Positions 1-8,525 of a stretch of DNA of 64,000 nucleotides are shown one piece after another. The DNA is taken from positions 434,001 to 498,000 of the forward strand of contig NZ_OBDO01000002.1 in NCBI RefSeq assembly GCF_900215145.1. Direction: 5' to 3'. Position 1 is the first letter of the stretch. Each line of letters starts with the position of its first letter. Both the position numbers and the translations under genes were made by a program. This DNA comes from Geodermatophilus sabuli (GTDB taxonomy: Bacteria > Actinomycetota > Actinomycetes > Mycobacteriales > Geodermatophilaceae). The notes below the pieces were generated by a model, which worked only from the letters and a program-made list of their open reading frames with translations, had not been told where the DNA came from and did no database searches.

Positions 1-821
1 AGTTGCACGGCAAGCAGATGTCCTACAACAACTACGTCGACACCGACGCCGCCTGGCGGGCCGCGCACGACCACACCGACCCCTGCGTGGCGATCATCAA
101 GCACGCCAACCCCTGCGGCATCGCCGTGGGCCCCGACATCGCCGCCGCGCACCGCAAGGCACATGCCTGCGACCCGGTGTCGGCCTTCGGGGGCGTGATC
201 GCCGCCAACCGCGAGGTGGACCTCGCCATGGCCGAGCAGGTCGCCGGCGTCTTCACCGAGGTCGTGGTGGCGCCGTCGTTCACCGACGACGCGGTGGAGG
301 TGCTCACCGCGAAGAAGAACATCCGCCTGCTGCGGCTCCCCGACGCCGGCCGGCCGGCCACCGAGCTGCGGCCGGTCAGCGGCGGGCTGCTGCTGCAGGT
401 CACCGACCGGGTGGACGCGCCCGGCGACGACCCGACCACCTGGACGCTGACCACCGGGCAGCCGCTGGACGCCGCCGGCCTCGACGACCTCGTGTTCGCC
501 TGGCGCAGTGTCCGCGCCGTCCGCAGCAACGCGATCCTGCTCGCGCACGAGAAGGCCACCGTCGGCGTGGGCATGGGCCAGGTCAACCGCGTGGACGCCG
601 CCCGTCTCGCCGTCTCCCGGGCGGGGGACCGCGCCGCCGGTGCGGTCGCCGCCTCCGACGCCTTCTTCCCCTTCGCCGACGGCCTGCAGGTGCTGATCGA
701 CGCCGGCGTGCGGGCGGTCGTGCAGCCCGGCGGGTCGGTGCGGGACGAGGAGGTCATCGCCGCGGCGGCGGCCGCGGGCGTGCCGCTGTACCTCACCGGG
801 ACCCGCCACTTCGCGCACTGA
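1..821 (+). CDS. purH: PurH, AICAR transformylase domain (3' part)
   Basis: C-terminal part of bifunctional phosphoribosylaminoimidazolecarboxamide formyltransferase/IMP cyclohydrolase, which performs the last two steps of de novo purine synthesis in the cytosol. The 5' end lies outside the window; the reading frame is open from base 3. About 272 codons are visible and all belong to the transformylase domain. The Lys-His catalytic pair sits in [11 protein letters not shown], followed by the substrate-loop blocks [14 protein letters not shown] and [13 protein letters not shown], and the C-terminal signature [14 protein letters not shown]. The missing part should be the cyclohydrolase domain, given the usual length of about 520 residues. 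The stop codon shares one base with the next ATG (TGATG), so the downstream pentapeptide-repeat gene is probably translationally coupled to it. Confidence 0.97.
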   Translation, partial: LHGKQMSYNNYVDTDAAWRAAHDHTDPCVAIIKHANPCGIAVGPDIAAAHRKAHACDPVSAFGGVIAANREVDLAMAEQVAGVFTEVVVAPSFTDDAVEVLTAKKNIRLLRLPDAGRPATELRPVSGGLLLQVTDRVDAPGDDPTTWTLTTGQPLDAAGLDDLVFAWRSVRAVRSNAILLAHEKATVGVGMGQVNRVDAARLAVSRAGDRAAGAVAASDAFFPFADGLQVLIDAGVRAVVQPGGSVRDEEVIAAAAAAGVPLYLTGTRHFAH

Positions 822-1522
822 TGGCGGACCCTCCCGCCCCCCGCCCCTCGCCGGCTCGCAGCGGGCCCCTGCGCGAGGGCCGCGTGCCGTCCACCGGGCC
901 GCGCCCGCACGTCCGCCCCCCCGAGGCCGGTGCCGAGGTCGAGGGCCAGGACCTCGCCCGGGTGGACTGGTGGGGCGCCGAGCTCGACGGGGTGACCTTC
1001 ACCCGCTGCCGCTTCGACGACGCCGGGCTGGAGGAGCTGGTCACCCGCCGGTGCGTGTTCGAGTCCTGCGTGCTGACCGGCGTCCGGATGGGCGGCTCGC
1101 GGCACCTGGGCTCGGCGTTCCTCTCCTGCCGGTTCGACCGGGCGCGGCTGTTCGACGTCACCTGGGACGGCTGCAAGCTGACCGGCTCGCAGTTCCCCGG
1201 CGCGCAGGTGCGCCCCATGACGTCGACCGAGAGCGACTGGAGCTGGACGAACCTCCGCGGCGCCGACCTCTCGGGGCTGGACCTGTCCGGTCACCGGTTC
1301 CGCGAGGCGGACCTCACCGACGCCGACCTGCGCGAGTGCGACCTGACCGGCGCCGACCTCGACCGGGCCCGGCTGCAGGGCGTCAAGCTGCGCGGCACCG
1401 ACCTGCGCGGCGCGTCGACCGACGGGGTCAACTGGCTGGCGTTCGAGCTGACCGGCGTCCGCCTGGACCTCGTGCAAGCCGTCCAGTTCGCCCGCGCCCA
1501 CGGCGCCCTCGTGAGCGACTGA
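821..1522 (+). CDS. Pentapeptide-repeat protein
   Basis: A 233-residue cytosolic protein. Residues about 50-135 and 140-210 carry the five-residue A(D/N)LXX periodicity of pentapeptide repeats (GADLSGLDLSG, EADLTDADLRECDL, GADLDRARL), which fold as a right-handed quadrilateral beta-helix. The first 45 residues are Pro/Arg-rich and look disordered. The central stretch (FTRCRFDDAGLEELV, CVFESCVLTGVRMGG) resembles the two-block layout of Qnr/MfpA-like proteins, but I cannot tell whether it binds gyrase; most chromosomal members have no known role. The ATG overlaps the purH stop by one base and no separate ribosome-binding site is needed. It ends 7 bp before the stop of a convergent gene. Confidence 0.85.
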   Translation: MADPPAPRPSPARSGPLREGRVPSTGPRPHVRPPEAGAEVEGQDLARVDWWGAELDGVTFTRCRFDDAGLEELVTRRCVFESCVLTGVRMGGSRHLGSAFLSCRFDRARLFDVTWDGCKLTGSQFPGAQVRPMTSTESDWSWTNLRGADLSGLDLSGHRFREADLTDADLRECDLTGADLDRARLQGVKLRGTDLRGASTDGVNWLAFELTGVRLDLVQAVQFARAHGALVSD

Positions 1523-1529
1523 GGGACGG

Positions 1530-2177
1530 TCACCTCCTCGGGCTGGTCACCATCGCCTTGAGCGCGCCCAGCAGTCCCAGCGCCGGGACGGCGACGGCGA
1601 ACCAGAAACCGGTGTCGAAGGTGGCCCTCTCCCACCCGGCGTCGGCCAACGGCACGAGCACCCCGGCGAACGCGACCAGGCTCACCAGCAGCGCCAGCAC
1701 GCCGAGGAAGCGGTGCGAGCGAGCCGGCAGCAGCACCAGGATGCCGAGCACGAGCAGCACCGCACCGCCACCGACGACGGCCACCGGCTGCCACATCCCG
1801 TCGGCGAACACGCCGGCCACGTCGCGGCCCAGGCCCTCCACGCCGCGCCGGACCAGGTCCAGCCCGGTCAGCTCGCTGGTGCTGAGCCAGCGCAGCAGCA
1901 GGCTGACGCCGGCCGCGACGCCGGCCAGCACGAGCAGCAGCCCGGCCAGGGCGTCCGGACGGCGCACCGTCACCGGCTTGGTCGAGTACTGCGGCGCGGT
2001 CGACGAGGCGGGAGGCTGTCCGGGCGGCACCGCGGTGGGTGGCGCACCACCCGCGTAGCCGCCGTACCCGGCGTCGGGACGCGCGCCGCCCACCGGCTGG
2101 AGGCCCGGTGTCGTCTGCTCCCGCCAGTCGTCGGCGCCGCGCTGCGTGCCGGCCGGGGACTGGTCGCGCTCGGTCAT
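1530..2177 (-). CDS. Small integral membrane protein, unknown function
   Basis: A 215-residue protein with a soluble Gly/Pro/Tyr-rich N-terminus (about 75 residues, with runs such as [10 protein letters not shown]) followed by four hydrophobic segments: [59 protein letters not shown] and [21 protein letters not shown] do not recognise a named family. The start was chosen at the ATG preceded by GAGGAGAG; a longer frame exists upstream but would run into the folD promoter. It is convergent with the purH/pentapeptide pair and divergent from folD. Confidence 0.75.
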   Translation of the reverse strand: MTERDQSPAGTQRGADDWREQTTPGLQPVGGARPDAGYGGYAGGAPPTAVPPGQPPASSTAPQYSTKPVTVRRPDALAGLLLVLAGVAAGVSLLLRWLSTSELTGLDLVRRGVEGLGRDVAGVFADGMWQPVAVVGGGAVLLVLGILVLLPARSHRFLGVLALLVSLVAFAGVLVPLADAGWERATFDTGFWFAVAVPALGLLGALKAMVTSPRR

Positions 2178-2277
2178 CTGCTCTCCTCGCGGGTCGGCAG
2201 GCGGGGAAGCGCCCGCTGCCCGCGAGCCTAGGGCCGCCCTGGCGTCCGGCGGAGGGCTCTCGGGCAGACTGTCGGAC

Positions 2278-3147
2278 GTGCCCGCGACGATCCTGGACGG
2301 CAAGGCGACCGCAGCAGCGATCCGGGCGGAGCTGACCGACCGGGTCGCCGCCCTCACCGCCACCGGTCACCGGCCCGGCCTCGGCACCCTGCTCGTCGGC
2401 GACGACCCCGGCAGCCGCTGGTACGTCAACGCCAAGCACTCCGACTGCGCGCAGGTGGGCATCGCCAGCATCCAGCGCGAGCTGCCCGCCACCGCCACGC
2501 TCTCCGACGTGCTCGAGGTCGTCGACGAGCTCAACGCCGACCCGGCCTGCACCGGCTACATCGTCCAGCTGCCGCTGCCGCGGGGGATCGAGGCCAGCGT
2601 CGTCCTCGAGCGGATGGACCCGGCGAAGGACGCCGACGGACTGCACCCGGTGAACCTCGGCCGACTGGTCCTCAACGTGCCCGGCGCGCTGCCGTGCACG
2701 CCGGTCGGCATCGTGGAGCTGCTGCGCCGGTACGACGTGCCGATCGCCGGCGCCGAGGTGGTCGTCGTCGGCCGCGGCATCACCGTGGGCCGGCCGCTGG
2801 GCCTGCTGCTCACGCGTCGCAGCGAGAACGCCACGGTGACCCTGTGCCACACCGGGACCCGTGACCTCGCCGCGCACCTGCGCACCGCCGACATCGTGGT
2901 CGCCGCCGCCGGCGTGCCCGGTCTGGTCGGCCGTGACCTGGTCAAGCCGGGCGCCGCCGTCCTCGACGTGGGGGTGAGCCGGGTCGACGGCAAGATCGCG
3001 GGGGACGTCGCCAAGGACGTCGTCGAGGTGGCGGGGTTCGTGGCGCCCAACCCCGGCGGGGTCGGCCCGATGACCCGAGCGATGCTGCTGCAGAACGTCG
3101 TCCTGGCCGCCGAGCAGGCCGCCGCCGTGGACGTCCTCACCGCCTGA
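2278..3147 (+). CDS. folD: FolD, methylenetetrahydrofolate dehydrogenase/cyclohydrolase
   Basis: A 289-residue bifunctional enzyme that interconverts 5,10-methylene-THF and 10-formyl-THF, supplying the formyl donor used by PurH upstream. It has the family signatures: the substrate region with the Tyr and Lys of the active site ([17 protein letters not shown]), the loop GYIVQLPLP, the block [11 protein letters not shown], the NADP-binding motif [14 protein letters not shown] and the C-terminal [15 protein letters not shown]. The length is normal for the family. GTG was chosen as start because the conserved N-terminus ([11 protein letters not shown]) begins there. There is no clear Shine-Dalgarno, but a CAGACT hexamer lies 7 nt upstream, so the transcript may be leaderless. 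Its stop overlaps the next ATG by one base. Confidence 0.95.
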   Translation: MPATILDGKATAAAIRAELTDRVAALTATGHRPGLGTLLVGDDPGSRWYVNAKHSDCAQVGIASIQRELPATATLSDVLEVVDELNADPACTGYIVQLPLPRGIEASVVLERMDPAKDADGLHPVNLGRLVLNVPGALPCTPVGIVELLRRYDVPIAGAEVVVVGRGITVGRPLGLLLTRRSENATVTLCHTGTRDLAAHLRTADIVVAAAGVPGLVGRDLVKPGAAVLDVGVSRVDGKIAGDVAKDVVEVAGFVAPNPGGVGPMTRAMLLQNVVLAAEQAAAVDVLTA

Positions 3148-3446
3148 TGTCGCGCCCGCCGCTCTACACCCGCCGGCCGTTCCTGGCCGGCCTCCTCCGG
3201 CAGCTGCCGTTGCTGCTGGTGCTGGTCGGGGTGGCGGTGGGGCTGGGCATGGTCGCGTTCGAGTACTGGCGGCGGGGGCTCGTCGTCGTCGGGGTGGCGC
3301 TGGTCGGCGGTGGGCTGCTGCGGCTGCTCCTGCCGGTCCGGCGGGTGGGCTTCCTCGCCGTCCGCAGCCGGCCGGCGGACGTCGTCCTGCTGGCCGGGGT
3401 GGGGGTCACGCTGGCCGCGTTCGCCCTCGCGATCCCCGGTGAGTGA
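3147..3446 (+). CDS. DUF3017 membrane protein
   Basis: A 99-residue membrane protein with three hydrophobic segments (LPLLLVLVGVAVGLGMVAF, GLVVVGVALVGGGLLRLLL and ADVVLLAGVGVTLAAFALA) separated by short Arg-rich loops. It matches the DUF3017 family, which is restricted to actinobacteria and is commonly found immediately after folD, as here. The start overlaps the folD stop (TGATG), indicating translational coupling. The function is unknown. The conserved position next to folD suggests co-expression but does not by itself indicate a role in folate metabolism. Confidence 0.8.
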   Translation: MSRPPLYTRRPFLAGLLRQLPLLLVLVGVAVGLGMVAFEYWRRGLVVVGVALVGGGLLRLLLPVRRVGFLAVRSRPADVVLLAGVGVTLAAFALAIPGE

Positions 3447-3488
3447 GGTGCCTCGGCACCCGACCGGGCGCTGAGGGCCACCCAGCGA

Positions 3489-3494
3489 TAGGTT
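3489..3494 (+). promoter_or_regulatory. -10 element for leaderless mdh
   Basis: TAGGTT lies 7 nt before the mdh ATG with no Shine-Dalgarno between them. This spacing puts the transcription start at the start codon. Confidence 0.5.
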
Positions 3495-3501
3495 GGCCGC
3501 C

Positions 3502-4455
3502 ATGGCAGAGCAGCCCAGGAACGGCAAGGTCACCGTCGTCGGTGCCGGCTTCTACGGCTCGACCACCGCCCTCCGCCTCGCGGAGTACGACATCTTCGAG
3601 ACCGTCGTGCTCACCGACATCGTCGAGGGCAAGCCCGAGGGCATCGCCCTCGACATGAACCAGTCCCGGCCGATCGAGGGCTTCGAGACGGAGGTCGTCG
3701 GTGTCGGCGGCGGGTCGTACGAGGGCACCGAGGGCTCCGACGTCGTCGTGATCACCGCGGGGCTGCCACGCAAGCCCGGCATGAGCCGGATGGACCTCAT
3801 CGAGACCAACGCCAAGATCGTCCGCCAGGTCGCCGAGAACATCGCGCAGACCTCGCCGGACGCGGTGGTCATCGTGGTCTCCAACCCGCTGGACGAGATG
3901 ACCGCGCTGGCCCAGCTGGCCACCCAGTTCCCGAAGAACCGTGTCATGGGCCAGGCCGGGATGCTCGACACCGCCCGGTTCACCAACAACGTCGCCGAGG
4001 AACTCGGCGTCCCGGTGGCCTCGGTGCGCACCCTCACCCTCGGCTCGCACGGCGACACGATGGTGCCGGTGCCCTCGCGCTGCACCGTCGACGGCAAGCC
4101 GCTGGCCGACGTGATGGCCGCGGACCGCATCGAGCACCTGGTCGACCGCACCCGCAACGGGGGCGCCGAGGTCGTGGCGCTGCTGAAGACCGGCTCGGCC
4201 TACTACGCGCCCTCGGCCGCCGCGGCCCGCATGGCCCGCGCCGTCATGGAGGACTCCGGCGCCGTGATGCCGGTGTGCGCCTGGGTGGACGGCGAGTACG
4301 GCATCTCCGGGGTGTACCTGGGGGTCGAGGCCGAGATCGGGCGCGAGGGTGTCCGCCGGGTCGCGGAGGGCGACCTGACCGAGAGCGAGCTGGCCGGGCT
4401 CCGCGAGGCGGCCGAGGCCGTGCGCGCCAAGCAGGCCGACGTAGCCGACCTCTGA
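3502..4455 (+). CDS. mdh: Malate dehydrogenase (LDH-like type)
   Basis: A 317-residue NAD-dependent malate dehydrogenase oxidising malate to oxaloacetate in the TCA cycle. The Rossmann glycine motif is VVGAGFYGSTTA. The substrate-binding arginine pair lies in GLPRKPGMSRMDL, NPLDEMT carries the conserved Asn, and the catalytic His is in GSHGDTMVP. The arrangement is that of the homotetrameric LDH-like malate dehydrogenases (Chloroflexus/Bacillus type), not the dimeric type often seen in actinobacteria; a lactate dehydrogenase is unlikely because of the Arg-Lys residues in the substrate loop. ATG 3502 was chosen rather than an in-frame TTG nine bases upstream because it sits at the right distance from a -10-like hexamer. 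The gene precedes icd by 114 bp. Confidence 0.92.
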   Translation: MAEQPRNGKVTVVGAGFYGSTTALRLAEYDIFETVVLTDIVEGKPEGIALDMNQSRPIEGFETEVVGVGGGSYEGTEGSDVVVITAGLPRKPGMSRMDLIETNAKIVRQVAENIAQTSPDAVVIVVSNPLDEMTALAQLATQFPKNRVMGQAGMLDTARFTNNVAEELGVPVASVRTLTLGSHGDTMVPVPSRCTVDGKPLADVMAADRIEHLVDRTRNGGAEVVALLKTGSAYYAPSAAAARMARAVMEDSGAVMPVCAWVDGEYGISGVYLGVEAEIGREGVRRVAEGDLTESELAGLREAAEAVRAKQADVADL

Positions 4456-4569
4456 CCGACCCGATCAGAGGTGCAGAGAGGGAAACGCAGAGTGCGCGAG
4501 CGTGCGAGCGCACCCATGGACACAGCAGCGGCCGCGAACGCGGCCGACGAGCGCTAGCGAGGAGAACGC

Positions 4570-5784
4570 GTGAGCAAGATCAAGGTCGAGGGGAAGATCG
4601 TCGAGCTCGACGGCGACGAGATGACCCGGATCATCTGGCAGTTCATCAAGGACCAGCTGATCCTCCCGTACCTCGACGTCGACCTCGAGTACTACGACCT
4701 CGGGATCGAGAAGCGCGACGAGACCGACGACCAGATCACGGTCGACGCGGCCAACGCCATCAAGGAGCACGGCGTCGGCGTCAAGTGCGCGACGATCACC
4801 CCGGACGAGGCGCGGGTCGAGGAGTTCGGCCTCAAGCGCATGTACCGCTCGCCCAACGGGACGATCCGCAACATCCTCGGCGGCGTCATCTTCCGCGAGC
4901 CGATCATCATGTCGAACGTGCCGCGGCTGGTGCCGGGCTGGACCAAGCCGATCGTCGTCGGCCGTCACGCCTTCGGTGACCAGTACCGCGCCACCGACTT
5001 CAAGTTCCCCGGCGAGGGGACGCTGACGATCACCTTCACGCCGAAGGACGGCTCGGCGCCGATCGAGCACGAGGTGTTCCAGTCGCCCGGGGGCGGCGTG
5101 GCCATGGCCATGTACAACCTCGACGAGTCGATCCGCGACTTCGCCCGGGCCTCGATGAACTACTCGCTGCAGCGCGGCTACCCGCTGTACCTCTCGACGA
5201 AGAACACGATCCTCAAGGCCTACGACGGCCGGTTCAAGGACCTGTTCGCCGAGGTGTTCGAGGCCGAGTTCAAGGGGAAGTTCGACGGCGCCGGCCTCAC
5301 CTACGAGCACCGTCTCATCGACGACATGGTCGCCGCCTCCCTCAAGTGGGAGGGCGGCTACGTCTGGGCCTGCAAGAACTACGACGGTGACGTGCAGTCC
5401 GACACCGTGGCCCAGGGCTTCGGCTCGCTCGGCCTCATGACCTCGGTGCTGATGAGCCCCGACGGCCGCACCGTCGAGGCCGAGGCCGCGCACGGCACGG
5501 TGACCCGGCACTTCCGCCAGCACCAGCAGGGCAAGGAGACGTCGACCAACCCGATCGCGTCGATCTTCGCCTGGACCCGGGGCCTGGCCCACCGCGGCAA
5601 GCTGGACAACACCCCCGAGGTGACCCGCTTCGCCGAGACGCTGGAGAAGGTCTGCATCGACACCGTCGAGGGCGGCCAGATGACCAAGGACCTCGCGCTG
5701 CTGATCAGCAAGGACCAGCCCTGGCTGACGACCCAGGACTTCCTGGCGGCCATCGACGCCAACCTGCAGAAGGCCATGGCCTGA
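4570..5784 (+). CDS. icd: NADP-dependent isocitrate dehydrogenase (homodimeric)
   Basis: A 404-residue isocitrate dehydrogenase of the eukaryote-like homodimeric subfamily, producing 2-oxoglutarate, CO2 and NADPH. Diagnostic blocks are [12 protein letters not shown] at the N-terminus, the substrate loop [17 protein letters not shown], the active-site Tyr/Lys region [18 protein letters not shown], the metal ligands in [13 protein letters not shown] and the NADP-selecting loop [17 protein letters not shown]. The GTG start is preceded by GAGGAGAA at good spacing. It follows mdh in the same direction after 114 bp without a clear hairpin, so the two may be co-transcribed. Two strong hairpins follow its stop. 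Confidence 0.97.
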   Translation: MSKIKVEGKIVELDGDEMTRIIWQFIKDQLILPYLDVDLEYYDLGIEKRDETDDQITVDAANAIKEHGVGVKCATITPDEARVEEFGLKRMYRSPNGTIRNILGGVIFREPIIMSNVPRLVPGWTKPIVVGRHAFGDQYRATDFKFPGEGTLTITFTPKDGSAPIEHEVFQSPGGGVAMAMYNLDESIRDFARASMNYSLQRGYPLYLSTKNTILKAYDGRFKDLFAEVFEAEFKGKFDGAGLTYEHRLIDDMVAASLKWEGGYVWACKNYDGDVQSDTVAQGFGSLGLMTSVLMSPDGRTVEAEAAHGTVTRHFRQHQQGKETSTNPIASIFAWTRGLAHRGKLDNTPEVTRFAETLEKVCIDTVEGGQMTKDLALLISKDQPWLTTQDFLAAIDANLQKAMA

Positions 5785-5803
5785 GAGCGGACTCCGTCCT
5801 CGT

Positions 5804-5821
5804 CACCCCGCGCTCGGGGTG
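5804..5821 (+). terminator. Hairpin after icd (proximal)
   Basis: A 7-bp stem, CACCCCG/CGGGGTG, with a CGCT loop, 20 bases after the icd stop. It lies directly before a stronger hairpin; the pair may act as a tandem terminator between the convergent icd and CAP-domain genes. Confidence 0.45.
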
Positions 5822-5827
5822 GACCCC

Positions 5828-5861
5828 AGCGGCCCTCTCGCCTCGCGGCGAGAGGGCCGCT
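5828..5861 (+). terminator. Strong terminator hairpin between icd and CAP-protein gene
   Basis: A perfect 15-bp stem (AGCGGCCCTCTCGCC pairing with GGCGAGAGGGCCGCT) closed by a TCGC tetraloop, located between two convergent genes. It is symmetrical and can serve both strands. No U-tract follows, as is common in high-GC actinobacteria. Confidence 0.75.
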
Positions 5862-5913
5862 GCCGCGTTCGGGAGCTGGTCACCGGCCGTCGGCGGAAGC
5901 GGGCCGGAGCGGG

Positions 5914-6903
5914 TCAGGCGCCGAAGAGCTGGGTCCACCAGGGGCCGCCGGGCCCCTCGGCCACGCCCACGCCCAGCTTGGTGAGCTCGCAGTCGAGGAT
6001 GTTGGCCCGGTGGCCGGAGCTGGTCATCCAGTCCTCCATCACCGCGGCCGCGTCGGGCTGGCCGTAGGCGATGTTCTCCGCGCGTGCGTAGCCGACGCCG
6101 GCCTTCTCGGCCCGGTCGAAGGGGGAGAGGCCCTCCGGCGTGTCGTGCGAGAAGTAGTCGCGGTCGCGCATGTCGGCGCTGTGCGCCCGGGCGACGGCGG
6201 CCAGCGCGCTGTCGGCGACGAGGGGTGCGCAGCCGGCGGTGGCGCGAGCCTGGTTCACCAGCGTCAGGACCTGTCCCTCGGTGCCCGGGGCGGCCAGCGC
6301 GGCGGGGGCGGCCCGCGGCGCGGGAGCCGGGGCGGGGGCGGCCCGCGGCGCGGGAGCCGGGGCGGGAGCCGGGGACGTGGCGGACCCCGGTCGCTCGGGG
6401 CTCTCCTCGGCCTTCTGCTCGGCGGGCTCGGCGGGCTCGGCGGGCTCGGCGGGCTCGGCGGGCGCGGTGGGCTCCGACGCCGAGGTGGTCTCGCCGGCAG
6501 CCGCTGCGGGCGCGGCGCTCTCCTCCGACGGCTCGGCGGCGGGCGCCGCGGGCGGTGCAGGGGACTCCGCCGGGGCCTCGGCGGCGGGGGCGCCGTCCAC
6601 GCCCATCTGCACCGTGCCGCCCCCGGACGTCGACGGGGCGGACGACGTCCGGCCCGAGCGTGCCGCGCCCGAGGAGGCCGCGCCCGCGGCCGCGGCGGAC
6701 TCCAGGGCGGCGCGCTCCGAGGAGCTGGTCACGACGCTCGACACCACCGGGACGGCGAACGCGATGCCCGCGACCGCGAGGACCACCGCCAAGACCGGCA
6801 GGACGCGGCGCAGGCCGAACGCGCGGGTGAGGACGGAGACCCAGCGGCCGAGCGCTGCGGCGATCCGCGAGGAAGGCGGGCGACCCGCCGGCATGTGGTG
6901 CAC
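5914..6903 (-). CDS. Membrane-anchored CAP (SCP/PR-1) domain protein
   Basis: A 329-residue protein with an Arg-rich cytosolic start, one membrane helix (RRVLPVLAVVLAVAGIAFAV), about 145 residues of low-complexity Ala/Pro/Glu linker, and a C-terminal CAP domain of about 120 residues. The CAP domain shows LVNQARATAGCAPLV, ARAHSADMRDRDYFSHDTPEG with the conserved His and Glu positions, AENIAYG and SSGHRANILD, as in YkwD-like proteins. Two linker Cys in the domain (GCAPL and LDCEL) can form a disulfide. The linker DNA holds tandem repeats, a 30-bp unit twice (6301-6360) and a 9-bp unit about five times (6421-6465). The GTG start has GAGGG seven bases upstream; a frame extending to 6966 lacks one. 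Role unknown; probably extracytoplasmic. Confidence 0.82.
   Translation of the reverse strand: MHHMPAGRPPSSRIAAALGRWVSVLTRAFGLRRVLPVLAVVLAVAGIAFAVPVVSSVVTSSSERAALESAAAAGAASSGAARSGRTSSAPSTSGGGTVQMGVDGAPAAEAPAESPAPPAAPAAEPSEESAAPAAAAGETTSASEPTAPAEPAEPAEPAEPAEQKAEESPERPGSATSPAPAPAPAPRAAPAPAPAPRAAPAALAAPGTEGQVLTLVNQARATAGCAPLVADSALAAVARAHSADMRDRDYFSHDTPEGLSPFDRAEKAGVGYARAENIAYGQPDAAAVMEDWMTSSGHRANILDCELTKLGVGVAEGPGGPWWTQLFGA
6301..6465. repeat. Intragenic tandem repeats in the CAP-protein linker
   Basis: Two exact 30-bp copies (encoding a Pro-Ala-rich decapeptide with RAA) at 6301-6330 and 6331-6360 with a partial third, and four exact plus one imperfect copies of GGCGGGCTC at 6421-6465 (encoding Ala-Glu-Pro). 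The units are multiples of three, so copy number can change without a frameshift. Confidence 0.85.
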
Positions 6904-6985
6904 GAGGTAACCCTCACGAGTTGCTAGATCACGGATCGTTACTTTGGGCAGAGTAGCCGTAGGCACTCCGTGATCGGCACCGTGC

Positions 6986-7001
6986 TGTGCGCAACATCAC
7001 A
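6986..7001. promoter_or_regulatory. Candidate CRP/GlxR-like operator
   Basis: TGTGCGCAACATCACA matches the TGTGA-N6-TCACA palindrome of the CRP/GlxR family at nine of ten conserved positions (TGTGA and GCACA read on the minus strand). It lies in the 203-bp space between the divergent CAP-protein and CNNM/CorC genes. Confidence 0.35.
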
Positions 7002-7106
7002 TCACGTTCGGCTTCACCTCTCCACGGCGACCTCCGGTGGGCGCGCCTGGCGGGGGCAGGCAGCATGGACCCGTCCCATCTGCCCCGACCGAGGAGCGCG
7101 CCGCCG

Positions 7107-8426
7107 GTGAGCGACGTCTGGCTCAACATCGTCATGGTCGTCGTCTTCGTGCTCGTCGGCGGTGCCTTCTCCGGTGCGGAGATCGCGCTGGTGAGCCTGC
7201 GCGAGTCCCAGGTGCGCGCCATGGCCGACAACGCGGGGCGGCGCGGCAAGGCCGTGGCGCGCCTGCTCAGCGACCCCAACCGCTTCCTCGCGGCCGTCCA
7301 GGTCGGCGTCACCCTGGCCGGGTTCTTCTCCGCGGCCTTCGGTGCCAGCACCCTGTCCGCGCCGCTGGCCGACCGGCTCGAGGGCCTCGGCGTGAGCGAG
7401 CGGCTGGCGGGCACGCTGGCGCTGGTCCTCGTCACCATCGCCATCAGCTACCTGTCGCTGGTCGTGGGCGAGCTGACCCCGAAGCGGCTGGCCCTCCAGC
7501 GCGCCGAGGGCTTCTCGCTCCTCGTCGCCGCCCCGCTCAACGGCATCGCCACGCTGTTCCGGCCGGTCATCTGGCTGCTGTCGGTCTCGACCAACCTGCT
7601 GGTCCGCCTGCTCGGCGGTGACCCGAAGGCCAGCGGGGAGGCGATCAGCCAGGAGGAGCTGCGCGACCTCGTCGCCGCGCACGAGTCGCTGAGCACCGAC
7701 GAGCGCCGGCTGATCGGTGAGGTGTTCCGCGCCGGCGACCGCGAGGTCCGCGAGGTCATGACCCCGCGCACCGAGGTCGACTTCCTCGATGCGTCGATGA
7801 CCGCCAGCCGCGCCGCCAAGCAGGTGCACGACTCCAGCCACTCGCGCTACCCGGTCGTCGGCCGGGACGAGGACGACGTCGTCGGGTTCGTGCACGTGCG
7901 CGACCTGTTCCTGCCCCACCACCCCGCCGGGCGGGCGGCGACCGTCGGCGACCTCGTCCGGGAGGTGAAGCGGTTGCCGGGCACCGCGGGTGTCCTCACC
8001 GCGCTGTCGGAGATGCGCCGGGAGAACCACCACCTCGCCATCGTCATCGACGAGTACGGCGGCACCGACGGCATCGTCACGCTCGAGGACCTCATCGAGG
8101 AGGTCATCGGGGAGATCTACGACGAGTACGACGAGGACGTCACCGAGGAGGGCGCCGACGTGCCCGGCGGGCCGTCGGAGGTCGACGGCCTGCTCAACCT
8201 CGACGACTTCCGCGAGGCCACCGGGGTGCAGCTGCCCGAGGGGCCGTACGAGACGGTCGCCGGGTACGTGCTCGCCGAGCTCGGCCGGCTGCCCGACGTC
8301 GGGGACGCCGTGACGGTCGGGGGCCGCACCCTCACCGTGCTCGAACTGGACGGGCGCCGCATCGCGCGGCTGTCGGTCAGCCCGGTCCCCGACCCGGAGC
8401 CGGCCGTCGTCGACCCCGAGGCGTAG
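7107..8426 (+). CDS. CNNM/CorC-type transporter with DUF21, CBS pair and CorC domain
   Basis: A 439-residue membrane protein often annotated as hemolysin-like; the family (CNNM/CorC, formerly HlyC/CorC) is linked to Mg2+ export. The N-terminal DUF21 domain has about four hydrophobic segments (LNIVMVVVFVLVGGAFSGAE, VGVTLAGFFSAAFGA, LALVLVTIAISYLSLVVGEL and LVAAPLNGIATLFRPVIWLL). A CBS-domain pair follows (MTPRTEVDFLDASM with SRYPVVG, then a second with IVIDEYGGTDGIVTLEDLIE). The C-terminal domain of about 80 residues is CorC-like (LLNLDDFREATGVQLP, ETVAGYVLAELGRLPDVGD). GTG was chosen as start because GAGGAG precedes it by 10 nt; an ATG 42 bases upstream is possible. The gene is convergent with galE. 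Confidence 0.9.
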   Translation: MSDVWLNIVMVVVFVLVGGAFSGAEIALVSLRESQVRAMADNAGRRGKAVARLLSDPNRFLAAVQVGVTLAGFFSAAFGASTLSAPLADRLEGLGVSERLAGTLALVLVTIAISYLSLVVGELTPKRLALQRAEGFSLLVAAPLNGIATLFRPVIWLLSVSTNLLVRLLGGDPKASGEAISQEELRDLVAAHESLSTDERRLIGEVFRAGDREVREVMTPRTEVDFLDASMTASRAAKQVHDSSHSRYPVVGRDEDDVVGFVHVRDLFLPHHPAGRAATVGDLVREVKRLPGTAGVLTALSEMRRENHHLAIVIDEYGGTDGIVTLEDLIEEVIGEIYDEYDEDVTEEGADVPGGPSEVDGLLNLDDFREATGVQLPEGPYETVAGYVLAELGRLPDVGDAVTVGGRTLTVLELDGRRIARLSVSPVPDPEPAVVDPEA

Positions 8427-8442
8427 GAGGACCCCGTCCTCC
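8426..8442 (+). terminator. Terminator-like hairpin between CNNM/CorC gene and galE
   Basis: GGAGGAC-CCC-GTCCTCC, a 7-bp perfect stem starting on the last base of the TAG stop. The genes converge, so it can serve the plus-strand gene and possibly galE. Confidence 0.55.
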
Positions 8443-8525
8443 TCACCGCTCGCAGGCTCGCGGCGAACCTCCGGACGGGGCCGAACCGGGACGGGGTCGC
8501 GGCGGCACCCTGCGCAGCGGCCGCC

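Noticed and set aside
32-1501. Long antisense frame opposite purH and the pentapeptide gene
   Set aside because: High-GC shadow frame rich in Arg, Ala, Gly and Pro with no domain; the plus strand has two clear genes there. The same reasoning removes the other long antisense frames, for example 9492-11822 and 16688-19324.
6904-7106. c-di-AMP (ydaO) riboswitch before the CAP-protein gene
   Set aside because: Such switches often precede wall-active genes in actinobacteria, but the expected leader of well over 100 nt with its conserved blocks does not fit this region.
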